NCBI RefSeq assembly: GCF_039543825.1 | Contig: NZ_BAABKM010000002.1 | Coordinates: 2,388,133 to 2,452,132 of the forward strand | Source of the DNA: Nocardioides conyzicola | GTDB taxonomy: Bacteria; Actinomycetota; Actinomycetes; Propionibacteriales; Nocardioidaceae | Reading direction: 5' to 3' | DNA: 64,000 nt | In this document: one piece after another, positions 41,110 through 49,565 of the stretch | Layout: each line of letters begins with the position of its first letter | How positions within the stretch are numbered: the stretch's first letter is position 1 | Notes under the pieces: model-generated | The model's input: the letters and a program-made list of their open reading frames with translations, nothing else | Told to the model about the DNA's origin: nothing | Databases searched by the model: none | Program-made: the position numbers and the translations under genes

Positions 41110-41579
41110 TAGACGAGCGCCGTCGCGATCGCGGCGACGCCCTCGCCGCGGCCGGTGAGCCCGAGCCCGTCGGTGGTGGTGGCCGAGACCGAGACCGGCG
41201 CGCCGACCGCGGCCGACAGCACGGCCTCCGCCTCACCCCGGCGCGGGCCGAGCCGCGGGCGGTTGCCGATCACCTGGATCGCGACGTTGCCGACCTCGAA
41301 GCCCGCCGCCCGCACCCGGGCTGCGGTCTCGGTCAGCAGGGCCGCACCGGACGCACCGGCCCACTGCGGCTCCGCCGTACCGAAGTGGGAGCCGAGGTCG
41401 CCCAGACCGGCCGCCGAGAGCAGCGCGTCGCACGCGGCGTGCGCGGCCACGTCGGCGTCCGAGTGGCCTTCGAGGCCCTGCGGCTCGTCGGGCCAGGCGA
41501 GGCCGGCGAGGTGCAGAGGGGCGCCGTCGACGAGCCGGTGGACGTCGGTGCCGGTGCCGACGCGGGGGAGTTGGGCCAC
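41106..41579 (-). CDS. ispF: 2-C-methyl-D-erythritol 2,4-cyclodiphosphate synthase
   Basis: 157 residues from GTG 41579. IspF motifs: [11 protein letters not shown] (zinc Asp and His), [31 protein letters not shown] (second His and the substrate loop, given as landmarks), [34 protein letters not shown]. It cyclises CDP-ME 2-phosphate to MEcPP, releasing CMP, downstream of IspD. The homotrimer binds one zinc per site. Length is normal. Confidence 0.94.
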   Translation of the reverse strand: MAQLPRVGTGTDVHRLVDGAPLHLAGLAWPDEPQGLEGHSDADVAAHAACDALLSAAGLGDLGSHFGTAEPQWAGASGAALLTETAARVRAAGFEVGNVAIQVIGNRPRLGPRRGEAEAVLSAAVGAPVSVSATTTDGLGLTGRGEGVAAIATALVY

Positions 41580-41621
41580 ACGACGATCATGCCCGAGAAC
41601 CTCTAGGACAGAATCACCTGT

Positions 41622-43187
41622 GTGAGGACCTCGTGGGGCAGGTGGTCGGCGGCCGGGCTGGTCGCCGGCTTCGCCGGGCTCGCCGCGAGCTACTTCGTGG
41701 CGATGGTGCTGACCACGCGGGACTCGCCGGTGACGGCGGTGGCCGAGCTGGTGACGCGGCTGACCCCCGGGCCGTTGGTCGAGCGCGCGATCCGGATCCT
41801 CGGCCGGCACGACAAGCAGTTCCTGCTGCTGGTGATCCTGGTGCTCTCCGCGCTGCTCTTCGCCTGGGCCGGCCGCCTGGCCCGGCGCTCCTGGTGGGCG
41901 CCGACGATCGTCTTCGCGGTGCTCGCCCTCCTCGGCGGCGTCGCCGTCTCGCGGCAGCGCGGCTCCGGCGCCATCGACATCCTGCCGATCGCGGTGGGGT
42001 TCGCGACCTGGGTGGTCTGCCTGTCGCTGCTCACCGAGCCGTTGCACCGGCACGAGCGGGTGCTGGCCGAGAGCCCGCCGCAGGTGCCGGACGAGCCGCA
42101 CCCGTCGGACCACACGCGGCGCACCTTCCTGCTGCGCGCCGGCATCATCGTCGCGGGCGCCACCGTCGCCGGCACCGTGGGCCGGGTGGTGGGCCGCGGC
42201 CGCCGGCACGTGGAGGAGGCCCGGCGGCTGCTCCGGCTGCCGGGGGTGACCGCGCCGCAGGTGCCCCCCGGCGTCCGGGTCGGGCTGGACGGGCTGACGC
42301 CGTGGGGGACCGCGGCGCGCGACTTCTACCGGATCGACACGGCGTTCGTGGTGCCGACGATCGAGCCGTCCGACTGGCAGCTGCGGATCCACGGGATGGT
42401 CGACCGCGAGGTGGTGGTGACCTACCAGCAGCTGATCGACCGGCAGGTGACCCAGGCCTGGATGACGCTCAACTGCGTGTCGAACCCGGTCGGCGGCGAG
42501 CTGATCGGCAACGCGTGGTGGAGCGGGGTCCGGATCGCGGACCTGCTCCTCGAGGCCGGGGTCCAGCCGGACGCCGACGCGGTGCTGCAGACCTCCGACG
42601 ACGGCTGGACGTGCGGTACGCCGCTGGCCGCGCTGACCGACGACCGCAACGCGATGCTGGCGTTCGCGATGAACGGCCGGCCGCTGCCGATCGAGCACGG
42701 CTTCCCGGTGCGCACGGTCGTGCCGGGCCTCTACGGCTACGTGTCGGCGTGCAAGTGGGTCGTGGAGATGAAGGTGACCCGCTTCACCGACATCGAGGCG
42801 TTCTGGACCAAGAAGGGCTGGTCCGAGCTCGGTCCGGTCAAGATGTCGTCGCGCATCGACGTCCCCGACGACGGGGGCAAGGTCCTCGCCTCCGGTGGCC
42901 GGGTCGGCGGCATGGCCTGGTCGCAGCACACCGGCATCTCCGCGGTGGAGATCTCGGTCGACGACGGGCCTTGGCAGCCGGCCGAGATCGGCCGGGTGCC
43001 CAGCACCGACACCTGGGTGCAGTGGTCGGCCACGATCGACGTCGAGCCCGGCGACCACACCCTCGCCGTACGCGCGACCGATGCCGACGGCAAGGTCCAG
43101 ACCGGCGAGGAGCAGGACGTGCTGCCCGACGGAGCGACCGGCTGGCACACGAGGAGCTTCGAGGCGACGGAGACGGTGGATGAGTGA
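41622..43187 (+). CDS. Membrane-anchored molybdopterin-dependent oxidoreductase (sulfite-oxidase fold)
   Basis: 521 residues from GTG 41622; CAGAAT seven bases upstream may be its -10. Four N-terminal spans (to about residue 145), then a Tat-like [21 protein letters not shown] span, so the C-terminal domain is outside. Moco domain: [21 protein letters not shown], the Mo-ligand Cys in [43 protein letters not shown], and [22 protein letters not shown] (landmarks). A dimerisation beta domain ends it. Likely a YedY-like or sulfite-oxidase-like enzyme; substrate not determinable. Confidence 0.88.
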   Translation: MRTSWGRWSAAGLVAGFAGLAASYFVAMVLTTRDSPVTAVAELVTRLTPGPLVERAIRILGRHDKQFLLLVILVLSALLFAWAGRLARRSWWAPTIVFAVLALLGGVAVSRQRGSGAIDILPIAVGFATWVVCLSLLTEPLHRHERVLAESPPQVPDEPHPSDHTRRTFLLRAGIIVAGATVAGTVGRVVGRGRRHVEEARRLLRLPGVTAPQVPPGVRVGLDGLTPWGTAARDFYRIDTAFVVPTIEPSDWQLRIHGMVDREVVVTYQQLIDRQVTQAWMTLNCVSNPVGGELIGNAWWSGVRIADLLLEAGVQPDADAVLQTSDDGWTCGTPLAALTDDRNAMLAFAMNGRPLPIEHGFPVRTVVPGLYGYVSACKWVVEMKVTRFTDIEAFWTKKGWSELGPVKMSSRIDVPDDGGKVLASGGRVGGMAWSQHTGISAVEISVDDGPWQPAEIGRVPSTDTWVQWSATIDVEPGDHTLAVRATDADGKVQTGEEQDVLPDGATGWHTRSFEATETVDE

Positions 43188-43959
43188 CTTCGGTGGGCGC
43201 ACCGGCCTGGCGCTGGTGATCGGCGGCAGCGGCGGGCTCGGGCTCGCGATCACCCGGATGCTGGCGAGCCGCGGCTCCGACGTCGCGGTGACCTACCGGT
43301 CCCGCCCGGAGGCGGCCGAGGCCGTCGTCGAGGCGAGCCGCGAGTGGGGCGGCCACGCGTCGGCGTACGCGCTGGACCTGGGGTCGCCGACCGTCGCCGC
43401 CGACGCCGCGCGGGTCGTCGAGGAGGCGGCCACCGTCCGCGGCGGCCTCCACACGCTCGTGTACGCCGCCGGCCCGCACGTCCCGATGACCCACCTCTCG
43501 GGCGTGGAGCCGTCGGCGATGGCGACCCAGCTCGCCGTCGACGCCGCCGGCTTCTTCGCCGTCGTCTCGCCCGCCCTGCCCCACCTGCGCGCCAGCGAGG
43601 GGTCGATCGTGGCGGTGACCACGGCCGCGACCAGCCGGTTCCCCGTCCGCGACGGGCTCTCGTCGGCGCCCAAGGCGGCGGTCGAGGCGATGGTGCGGGC
43701 GCTGGCGGCCGAGGAGGGCAGGTACGGCGTACGCGTGAACGCCGTCGGGCCCGGCATGCTCACCGACGGGATGGCCGCGCGCCTGATCGACTCCGGTGAG
43801 CTCTCGGAGGAGGCGCTGGCCGTCACCCGGCGCAACATCCCGATGCGCCGGTTCGGCACCGCGCACGACGTCGCCGAGGCGGTCTGCTTCCTGGCCTCCG
43901 ACCGGGCCGGGTTCGTCTCCGGCCAGAAGCTCGACGTGGACGGCGGCTACGGCGTCTGA
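43180..43959 (+). CDS. SDR-family protein lacking the catalytic tyrosine
   Basis: 259 residues, start inside the last codons of the Mo-enzyme gene (8-base overlap). Rossmann motif [25 protein letters not shown] after strand 2, [22 protein letters not shown] (Ser), and [14 protein letters not shown]. The active site reads [12 protein letters not shown]: Lys is present, but neither Y-x3-K nor the Y-x6-K of FabI-type enzymes is possible, since the residues four and seven before Lys are Ser and Asp. It may still bind NAD(P) but cannot use the standard proton relay. The C-terminus [18 protein letters not shown] is normal. Confidence 0.82.
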   Translation: MSDFGGRTGLALVIGGSGGLGLAITRMLASRGSDVAVTYRSRPEAAEAVVEASREWGGHASAYALDLGSPTVAADAARVVEEAATVRGGLHTLVYAAGPHVPMTHLSGVEPSAMATQLAVDAAGFFAVVSPALPHLRASEGSIVAVTTAATSRFPVRDGLSSAPKAAVEAMVRALAAEEGRYGVRVNAVGPGMLTDGMAARLIDSGELSEEALAVTRRNIPMRRFGTAHDVAEAVCFLASDRAGFVSGQKLDVDGGYGV

Positions 43960-44049
43960 GAGTTTTGTCGGCTGGCCGACGAAACTCACGCTTGGACGAT
44001 GAAACTTTGTCGTCCAGGCATGAGTTTCATCGGCCGACCGATGAAACTC
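43960..44049. repeat. Three-hairpin intergenic element, copy 2
   Basis: Hairpin 1: GAGTTTTGTCGGC, loop TG, GCCGACGAAACTC (43960-43987, one G-T wobble). Hairpin 2: arms GAAACTCACGCTTGGACGA (43981-43999) and 44010-44028, 17 of 19 paired by Watson-Crick plus one wobble, loop of 10. Hairpin 3: GAGTTTCATCGG, loop CCGA, CCGATGAAACTC (44022-44049), perfect. Loop sizes 2/10/4 and the overlaps match 21774-21860. Confidence 0.8.
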
Positions 44050-44079
44050 CGCGATGCGGGACGAACCCGCCGACATCTC

Positions 44080-44085
44080 TAGACT
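44080..44085 (+). promoter_or_regulatory. -10 hexamer TAGACT for cysS
   Basis: TAGACT with six bases to GTG 44092, 30 bases after the three-hairpin element. Confidence 0.55.
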
Positions 44086-44091
44086 GGGCGG

Positions 44092-45501
44092 GTGACGTTC
44101 AGGCTCTATGACACGGCGACCCGCGAGGTCCGTGACTTCGTTCCCCTCCAGGAGGGGAAGGCGGGTCTCTACGTGTGTGGTCTGACCGTGCAGTCCGAGC
44201 CGCACGTCGGGCACGTCCGCTCGGGCGTCAACTTCGACGTGCTCCAGCGCTGGCTGCGCCACCTCGGGTACGACGTGAGCTTCATCCGCAACGTCACCGA
44301 CATCGACGACAAGATCCTCGCCAAGGCCGAGGCGCTGGGCCGCCCCTGGTACGCCCACGCCGCGGCCATGAAGCGCGAGCTCGACAAGGCGTACGCCGCG
44401 CTCAACGTCGCGCCGCCGACGTACGAGCCGGCCGCGACCGGCCACGTCCCCGAGATGATCGAGATCATCGAGCGGCTGATCGCCCTCGACCACGCCTACG
44501 CCCCCGAGGACGGCACCGGCGACGTCTACTTCGACGTGCGCTCGTGGCCGCAGTACGGCGAGCTCACGCACCAGAGGATCGACGACATGGAGGCCGCCGG
44601 CGACGCCGACCCGCGCGGCAAGCGCGACCCGCGCGACTTCGCGCTGTGGAAGGGCTGGAAGAAGGACTCCGAGCCCGAGACCGCGTCCTGGCCGAGCCCG
44701 TGGGGCCGCGGCCGTCCCGGCTGGCACATCGAGTGCTCGGCGATGGCGGGCAAGTACCTCGGTCCGGCGTTCGACATCCACGGCGGCGGCGTCGACCTGC
44801 GCTTCCCCCACCACGAGAACGAGCAGGCCCAGTCGCGAGCGGCCGGGCACCCGTTCGCGTCGTACTGGATGCACAACGCCTGGATCACCACCGCCGGCGA
44901 GAAGATGAGCAAGTCGCTCGGCAACTCGCTGACGATCCCGGCGGTGCTGGAGACCTACCGCGGCATCGAGCTGCGCTACTACCTGGTCGCCGCGCACTAC
45001 CGCAGCCACGTCGAGTTCAGCTTCGAGGCGCTCGACGAGGCGGCGGTCGGCTTCCGGCGGATCGAGAACTTCCTCGAGCGCACCGCGGTCACCGTGCCCG
45101 GCGAGCTCCCGCAGACCTTCACCGACGCGATGAACGACGACCTGGGCACCCCGGCCGCCGTCGCCGTCCTCTACGACGCCGTGCGCGAGGGCAACCGCCT
45201 GCTCGACGGCGGCGACGCCGCGCAGGCGCAGGTCCGGGCCGGGAGCGTCCTCGCGATGCTCGACGTGCTCGGGCTCAACCCGGCCGACCCCGCGTGGGGG
45301 ACCGCCTCGGGTGACGACCAGCAGCTCACCGAGGCCGTGGACGTGCTCGTCCGCGGCCTGCTCGACCGACGAGCACAGGCGCGCGCGGACAAGGACTTCG
45401 CCGCCGCCGACGCGATCCGCGACCAGATCAAGGCCGCCGGCATCGCCATCACGGACACCCCCGACGGCCCGACGTGGTCACTGGAAGCAGGAACCAAGTA
45501 A
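44092..45501 (+). CDS. cysS: Cysteinyl-tRNA synthetase
   Basis: 469 residues from GTG 44092. Class I synthetase: [19 protein letters not shown] holds the zinc Cys and the HIGH motif as [18 protein letters not shown] and [14 protein letters not shown] supply the other zinc ligands (Cys, His, Glu); [13 protein letters not shown] is the KMSKS loop. The C-terminal helical anticodon domain ([32 protein letters not shown]) shows this is CysS rather than the shorter MshC. It charges tRNA-Cys. Its stop overlaps the rlmB start by one base. Confidence 0.95.
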   Translation: MTFRLYDTATREVRDFVPLQEGKAGLYVCGLTVQSEPHVGHVRSGVNFDVLQRWLRHLGYDVSFIRNVTDIDDKILAKAEALGRPWYAHAAAMKRELDKAYAALNVAPPTYEPAATGHVPEMIEIIERLIALDHAYAPEDGTGDVYFDVRSWPQYGELTHQRIDDMEAAGDADPRGKRDPRDFALWKGWKKDSEPETASWPSPWGRGRPGWHIECSAMAGKYLGPAFDIHGGGVDLRFPHHENEQAQSRAAGHPFASYWMHNAWITTAGEKMSKSLGNSLTIPAVLETYRGIELRYYLVAAHYRSHVEFSFEALDEAAVGFRRIENFLERTAVTVPGELPQTFTDAMNDDLGTPAAVAVLYDAVREGNRLLDGGDAAQAQVRAGSVLAMLDVLGLNPADPAWGTASGDDQQLTEAVDVLVRGLLDRRAQARADKDFAAADAIRDQIKAAGIAITDTPDGPTWSLEAGTK

Positions 45502-46451
45502 TGCCTGGCAACTCACAGCGCAAGGGCGCCATCAAGAAGAGCGGCAAGGGCAACCCCACCGCCGGCTCGGGCGGTCGCGTCAAGCGCGGCCTCGAGGGTC
45601 GCGGACCGACGCCGAAGGCGAAGGACCGCGAGTACCACAAGGCCCACAAGGCGGCCAACAAGGTCGACAAGTCCGCCGCGGCCCGGCCGAAGCGGCGGCG
45701 TACCGGCAGCACCGACGCCGAGTGGATCGCCGGCCGCAACTCCGTCGTCGAGGCGCTGCGCGAGGGCGTGCCGGTCAACGGCGTGTACGTCGCCGAGGGC
45801 GCCGAGCGCGACGGCCGCCTGCGCGAGGCCTTCGCCATCGCCGCCGACCGCGGCATCAGCATCCTCGAGGTGACCCGCAACGAGCTCGACCGGATGACGT
45901 CCGGTGCGGTCCACCAGGGTCTCGCCGCCCGGATCCCGTCGTACGAGTACGCCCACGCCGACGACCTCCTCGACGCGGCCGCCGCCAACGGCGAGGACCC
46001 GCTGATCGTGGTCCTCGACTCGGTCACCGACCCGCGCAACCTCGGCGCGATCGTCCGGAGCGCGGCCGGCTTCGGTGCGCACGGCGTCGTCATCCCCGAG
46101 CGCCGCGCCGCCGGCATGACCGCCTCGGCCTGGAAGACCAGCGCGGGTGCGGCCGCCCGCATCCCGGTCGCCCAGACCGTCAACCTGGTGCGCCAGCTCA
46201 AGGCCTACCAGGACGCGGGCTGCATGGTGGTCGGCCTGGCCGCCGACGGCGACGTCAGCCTGCCCGACCTGCAGCTGGCCGACGGCCCGCTGGTCGTCGT
46301 GGTCGGCTCGGAGGGCGGCGGCCTCGGCCGGCTCGTGGCGGAGACCTGCGACCAGCTCGTCTCGATCCCGATGGCCAACCAGCTGGAGTCCCTCAACGCG
46401 GGCGTCGCAGCGTCGGTCGTGCTCTACGCCATCTCCGAGGCGCGCCGCTGA
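45501..46451 (+). CDS. rlmB: 23S rRNA (guanosine-2'-O-)-methyltransferase RlmB-like (TrmH family)
   Basis: 316 residues from ATG 45501 (TAATG). A 70-residue very basic extension (QRKGAIKKSGKGN, RPKRRRTGS) precedes the substrate-binding domain (WIAGRNSVVEALREGVPV). The SPOUT knot is complete: VVLDSVTDPRNLGAIVRSAAGFGAHGVV, SAGAAARIPVAQTVNLVRQL, VGSEGGGLGRLVAETCDQL and IPMANQLESLNAGVAASVVLYA (landmarks). It uses SAM to methylate a ribose 2'-OH of rRNA or tRNA. The cysS-rlmB pairing is widespread in actinobacteria. Confidence 0.92.
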   Translation: MPGNSQRKGAIKKSGKGNPTAGSGGRVKRGLEGRGPTPKAKDREYHKAHKAANKVDKSAAARPKRRRTGSTDAEWIAGRNSVVEALREGVPVNGVYVAEGAERDGRLREAFAIAADRGISILEVTRNELDRMTSGAVHQGLAARIPSYEYAHADDLLDAAAANGEDPLIVVLDSVTDPRNLGAIVRSAAGFGAHGVVIPERRAAGMTASAWKTSAGAAARIPVAQTVNLVRQLKAYQDAGCMVVGLAADGDVSLPDLQLADGPLVVVVGSEGGGLGRLVAETCDQLVSIPMANQLESLNAGVAASVVLYAISEARR

Positions 46452-47956
46452 CGGTCCGACGCGCCGTCACGGTCCTGGCGTACGCCGGGGCCTGGCTGGT
46501 GTGCGCGGTCGCCGTCACGGCGACGCTCTTCTTCTCCAGCACGAGGTCGATCGAGCTGGCGAGCCACGACGCGATCGTGCGCCCGACGATGACCGGCGAC
46601 GCCGTGGTGCTCACCGGCCCGGTGCTGCCCGACGTCCGCATGCCTGGCGTCGGTCCGATCGGCGTCGACATCCGGCTCGACAAGACCGACGCCGCCTCCA
46701 CCGACGAGCTGGTCCGCCGCTACGGCTTCATCGCGGGCCAGCCGGACGGGCAGGTCGCCAAGGTCACCGACGTGGTCGAGGACATGCTCCTCGACGCCGC
46801 CCTCCGCGGCGCGGTCCTGGGGCTGGTCCCGATCGCGGTGTGGCTGCTGATCGGCCGTCGTCGCCGGCACGACCTGGTGGCACGGGCCGGCCTGCCCCAG
46901 GTGCTCATCGGTCTCGGCGCCGTGGTCGTGGTCGGGGTCTGCCTCTGGCAGCCGTGGACGAGCGACGAGGCCCCCGACGACGACGGCGACTGGGTGTCGC
47001 TCCAGGAGTTCCTCGGCCCCGAGGTGCCGCTGCCCGAGGGGCTCGAGCAGGTCGACGTCCGCGGCGACGTCACGACCTCCCAGACCCGTCGGCTGATCCA
47101 GAGCGCCGTCGACACCTACGACAAGAGCAAGGTCTTCTACGCGGGGGCCGCCCACGATGCCGCGTCGCTCGACGTGCGGGAGCCCGAGGAGGGCGAGACG
47201 GTCGTGGCGTTGGTGTCCGACCGGCACGACAACATCGGCATGGACCCGGTCGCGCGGGCGATCGCGGACGCGGCCGGTGCGACCGCGGTCTACGACGGTG
47301 GTGACGACACGTCCTCCGGCAAGACGTGGGAGGCGTTCTCCCTCGACTCCGTCTCGGAGGCCTTCGACGGGCTCGACCGCTGGGCGGTCGCCGGCAACCA
47401 CGACCACGGCACGTTCGTGCACGACTACCTGGGCGACCACGGGTGGACGATGCTCGACGGTGAGGTGGTCCCGGGGCCGGGTGGGACGACGCTGCTCGGC
47501 GTCGACGACCCGCGCTCCAGCGGGCTCGGCTCGTGGCGCGACGAGTCGGGCCTGAGCTTCGCCGAGGTCGAGCAGCGGCTGGCCGACGCCGCCTGCGACA
47601 GCGACGTCCGGATCACCACGATGCTCGTCCACGACGCCAACCTCGGCCGCGAGGCGCTCGCGCGCGGTTGCGTCGACCTGGTCATCGGCGGCCACCTGCA
47701 CGTGCGCTCCGGTCCGACCCGCGTCGACGCTCCCGACGGCGCGGTGGGCTACACCTACACGACCGGCACGACGGGCGGGGCGGCGTACGCCATCGCCGTC
47801 GGCAGCAAGCCGCGCCGGGCCGCCGACGTCAGCCTGGTGACCTATCGCGACGGCCGGCCCGCCGGCGTGCAGTGGGTGACGCTGCAGCCCAACGGCGTCT
47901 TCCAGGTCGGCGAGTACGTGCCGCTGCGCTACCCGGAGGCCGAGCCGGCCTCCTAG
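46448..47956 (+). CDS. Membrane-anchored metallophosphoesterase
   Basis: 502 residues if initiated at CTG 46448, which overlaps the rlmB stop as CTGA; the first in-frame GTG (46499) would cut the first span in half. Spans at about 7-30, 118-133 and 149-163. The outward domain has calcineurin-like motifs: VALVSDRHDNIG, YDGGDDTSSG, AVAGNHDHG, TMLVHDAN and LVIGGHLHVRSGP, in order. Metal-dependent phosphoesterase, substrate unknown, facing the outside of the membrane. Co-translated with rlmB. Confidence 0.85.
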   Translation: MTVRRAVTVLAYAGAWLVCAVAVTATLFFSSTRSIELASHDAIVRPTMTGDAVVLTGPVLPDVRMPGVGPIGVDIRLDKTDAASTDELVRRYGFIAGQPDGQVAKVTDVVEDMLLDAALRGAVLGLVPIAVWLLIGRRRRHDLVARAGLPQVLIGLGAVVVVGVCLWQPWTSDEAPDDDGDWVSLQEFLGPEVPLPEGLEQVDVRGDVTTSQTRRLIQSAVDTYDKSKVFYAGAAHDAASLDVREPEEGETVVALVSDRHDNIGMDPVARAIADAAGATAVYDGGDDTSSGKTWEAFSLDSVSEAFDGLDRWAVAGNHDHGTFVHDYLGDHGWTMLDGEVVPGPGGTTLLGVDDPRSSGLGSWRDESGLSFAEVEQRLADAACDSDVRITTMLVHDANLGREALARGCVDLVIGGHLHVRSGPTRVDAPDGAVGYTYTTGTTGGAAYAIAVGSKPRRAADVSLVTYRDGRPAGVQWVTLQPNGVFQVGEYVPLRYPEAEPAS

Positions 47957-48009
47957 CCACGTCGGGAGTGGTGTGCGTCACCTCGGTGCGGGGTGGTCGT
48001 TGTCGACAC

Positions 48010-49476
48010 GTGTCCCCACTCACTCGTTCGGCTCGGACCCTCTGCTGCATCGCCCTCGCGACGGCGCTCGCCGCCTGCGGCTCGAACCTCGATCCCCAGA
48101 CGGTCGCGGACGCCGGAGGACCGGGCGGCACCGCCGGCGGTGCCGTGGTGCCCGGCGGGACGACCGCGCCCGACGGCAGCGTGCCCGCCGGTGGCGACGC
48201 CGGAGGCTCGACGTCTGCGGGCGGCGGCGCGGCCGGTGGCGGCGGTGGCACGGCCGCCGGTGGTGGTGGTGCGGCATCGGGAGGTGATGCGCCCCAGGGC
48301 AAGGGAGCGAACGCGGCGGCGGGTGCCGGCAAGGCCGCCAGCTGTGCCGGCTTCAAGAACCAGACCGGCATCACCGACAAGACGATCACGATCGGCAACG
48401 CCTCCGACATCAGCGGCCCGGTGCCGGGACTCTTCGAGTCGGCGCCGGAGGCGGTGCGCGCGTACGTCGCCTACTTCAACGCCACCAGCGACATCTGCGG
48501 CCGCAAGCTCGCGTTCGCGTCGTACGACAGCCGCACGGACGCGGCCGCCGACCAGCAGGCCTACTCGAAGGGCTGCGAGCAGGCCTTCGCCATGGTGGGC
48601 TCGATGTCCGGCTTCGACTCGGGTGGCGCGGCGACGGCCCAGTCGTGCGGGCTGCCCGACATCCGATCGGCCTCGGTGACAAGCGACCGGCAGGGCTGCA
48701 CCACGTGCTTCGCGGCGCAGTCCGTGGACGCCCACGAGTTCCAGAACGCCGTGCCCGACTTCGTCAAGCAGACGTACGGCGACGCCGCGCAGCACGCCGC
48801 GATGCTCTACATCAACGCGGGCGCGGCCGCCGAGAACGGCAAGACGCAGGCGGCGGCGATGACCAAGCGCGGCATGAAGTTCGCCTACGTCCAGGGCATC
48901 GACATCTCGGAGTTCAACTACGCGCCGTACGTGCAGCAGATGAAGGACAAGGACGTCGAGTACGTCCAGTTCATCGGCGCCTACCAGCAGGCCGACCGGC
49001 TCGCGGAGGCCATGAAGCAGCAGGGCTTCAAGCCGAAGGTCTACATGCTCGACCCCACCGTCTACACGCCCGACTACGTCGAGGCCGGCGGCGACGCCGT
49101 CGAGGGCACCACGGTCTTCGCGAACTTCACGCCGTTCGAGGAGGCGGGGAGCAACAAGGAGGTGCAGCTCTACCTGAGCTGGCTGCAGCAGGTGAAGCCC
49201 GGTGCGACCCCCAGCTTCTTCGGCCTCTTCGCCTGGTCGGCCGCCCGGCTCTTCGCCGAGCGCGCGATCGCCCTGGGCGGCAAGCTCAGCCGGGCTGCGC
49301 TGGTCGGCGAGCTCAAGGGCGTCACCGGCTGGACCGCCAACGGCATGCACGCGCCGCAGAACGTCGGAGCCAAGCGAACCGGTCCCTGCTGGCGCTTCAT
49401 CACGCTGCACGGCGGCAGGTGGTCGCCGGTCGGCGGGACCAAGTACCGGTGCAGCGGCACCACCACGGTCGGGTGA
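48010..49476 (+). CDS. Branched-chain-amino-acid-type ABC substrate-binding lipoprotein 1
   Basis: 488 residues from GTG 48010. Lipoprotein signal ending ALATALAAC, then about 75 residues of Gly/Ala/Pro linker, then a charged KGANAAAGAGKAASC. The binding domain is the type I periplasmic fold (Peripla_BP_6): ITDKTITIGNASDISGPVPG, DICGRKLAFASYDSRTDAA, FAMVGSMSGFDSGGA, and PYVQQMKDKDVEYVQFIGAY. Two CxxC-like sites (GCTTCFA) may form disulfides. It presents an amide or amino-acid-like ligand to the LivHM/LivG/LivF transporter encoded downstream. Paralogous to the next gene. Confidence 0.9.
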   Translation: MSPLTRSARTLCCIALATALAACGSNLDPQTVADAGGPGGTAGGAVVPGGTTAPDGSVPAGGDAGGSTSAGGGAAGGGGGTAAGGGGAASGGDAPQGKGANAAAGAGKAASCAGFKNQTGITDKTITIGNASDISGPVPGLFESAPEAVRAYVAYFNATSDICGRKLAFASYDSRTDAAADQQAYSKGCEQAFAMVGSMSGFDSGGAATAQSCGLPDIRSASVTSDRQGCTTCFAAQSVDAHEFQNAVPDFVKQTYGDAAQHAAMLYINAGAAAENGKTQAAAMTKRGMKFAYVQGIDISEFNYAPYVQQMKDKDVEYVQFIGAYQQADRLAEAMKQQGFKPKVYMLDPTVYTPDYVEAGGDAVEGTTVFANFTPFEEAGSNKEVQLYLSWLQQVKPGATPSFFGLFAWSAARLFAERAIALGGKLSRAALVGELKGVTGWTANGMHAPQNVGAKRTGPCWRFITLHGGRWSPVGGTKYRCSGTTTVG

Positions 49477-49502
49477 ACGGTGAGCCCCGTCACCTTTGGC
49501 GC

Positions 49503-49520
49503 GACCCCTCGTTGTGGGGT
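49503..49520 (+). promoter_or_regulatory. Hairpin in the gap between the two binding-protein genes
   Basis: ACCCC and GGGGT pair across a short loop within CGACCCCTCGTTGTGGGGT. It may weaken read-through between the paralogues or protect the upstream mRNA end. Confidence 0.35.
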
Positions 49521-49565
49521 GGAACACGTTCTTGTTTCGGTCTGTCTGAGTCCGGGAGGCTTGCG

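Noticed and set aside
41106..43253. A 715-residue minus-strand frame that contains ispF in its last part
   Set aside because: Only the last 157 residues are IspF; the rest is the antisense of the Mo-oxidoreductase. The real start is GTG 41579.
44092..45501. cysS considered as mshC (mycothiol ligase)
   Set aside because: The C-terminal anticodon-binding region and 469-residue length fit CysS; MshC is shorter and lacks that domain.
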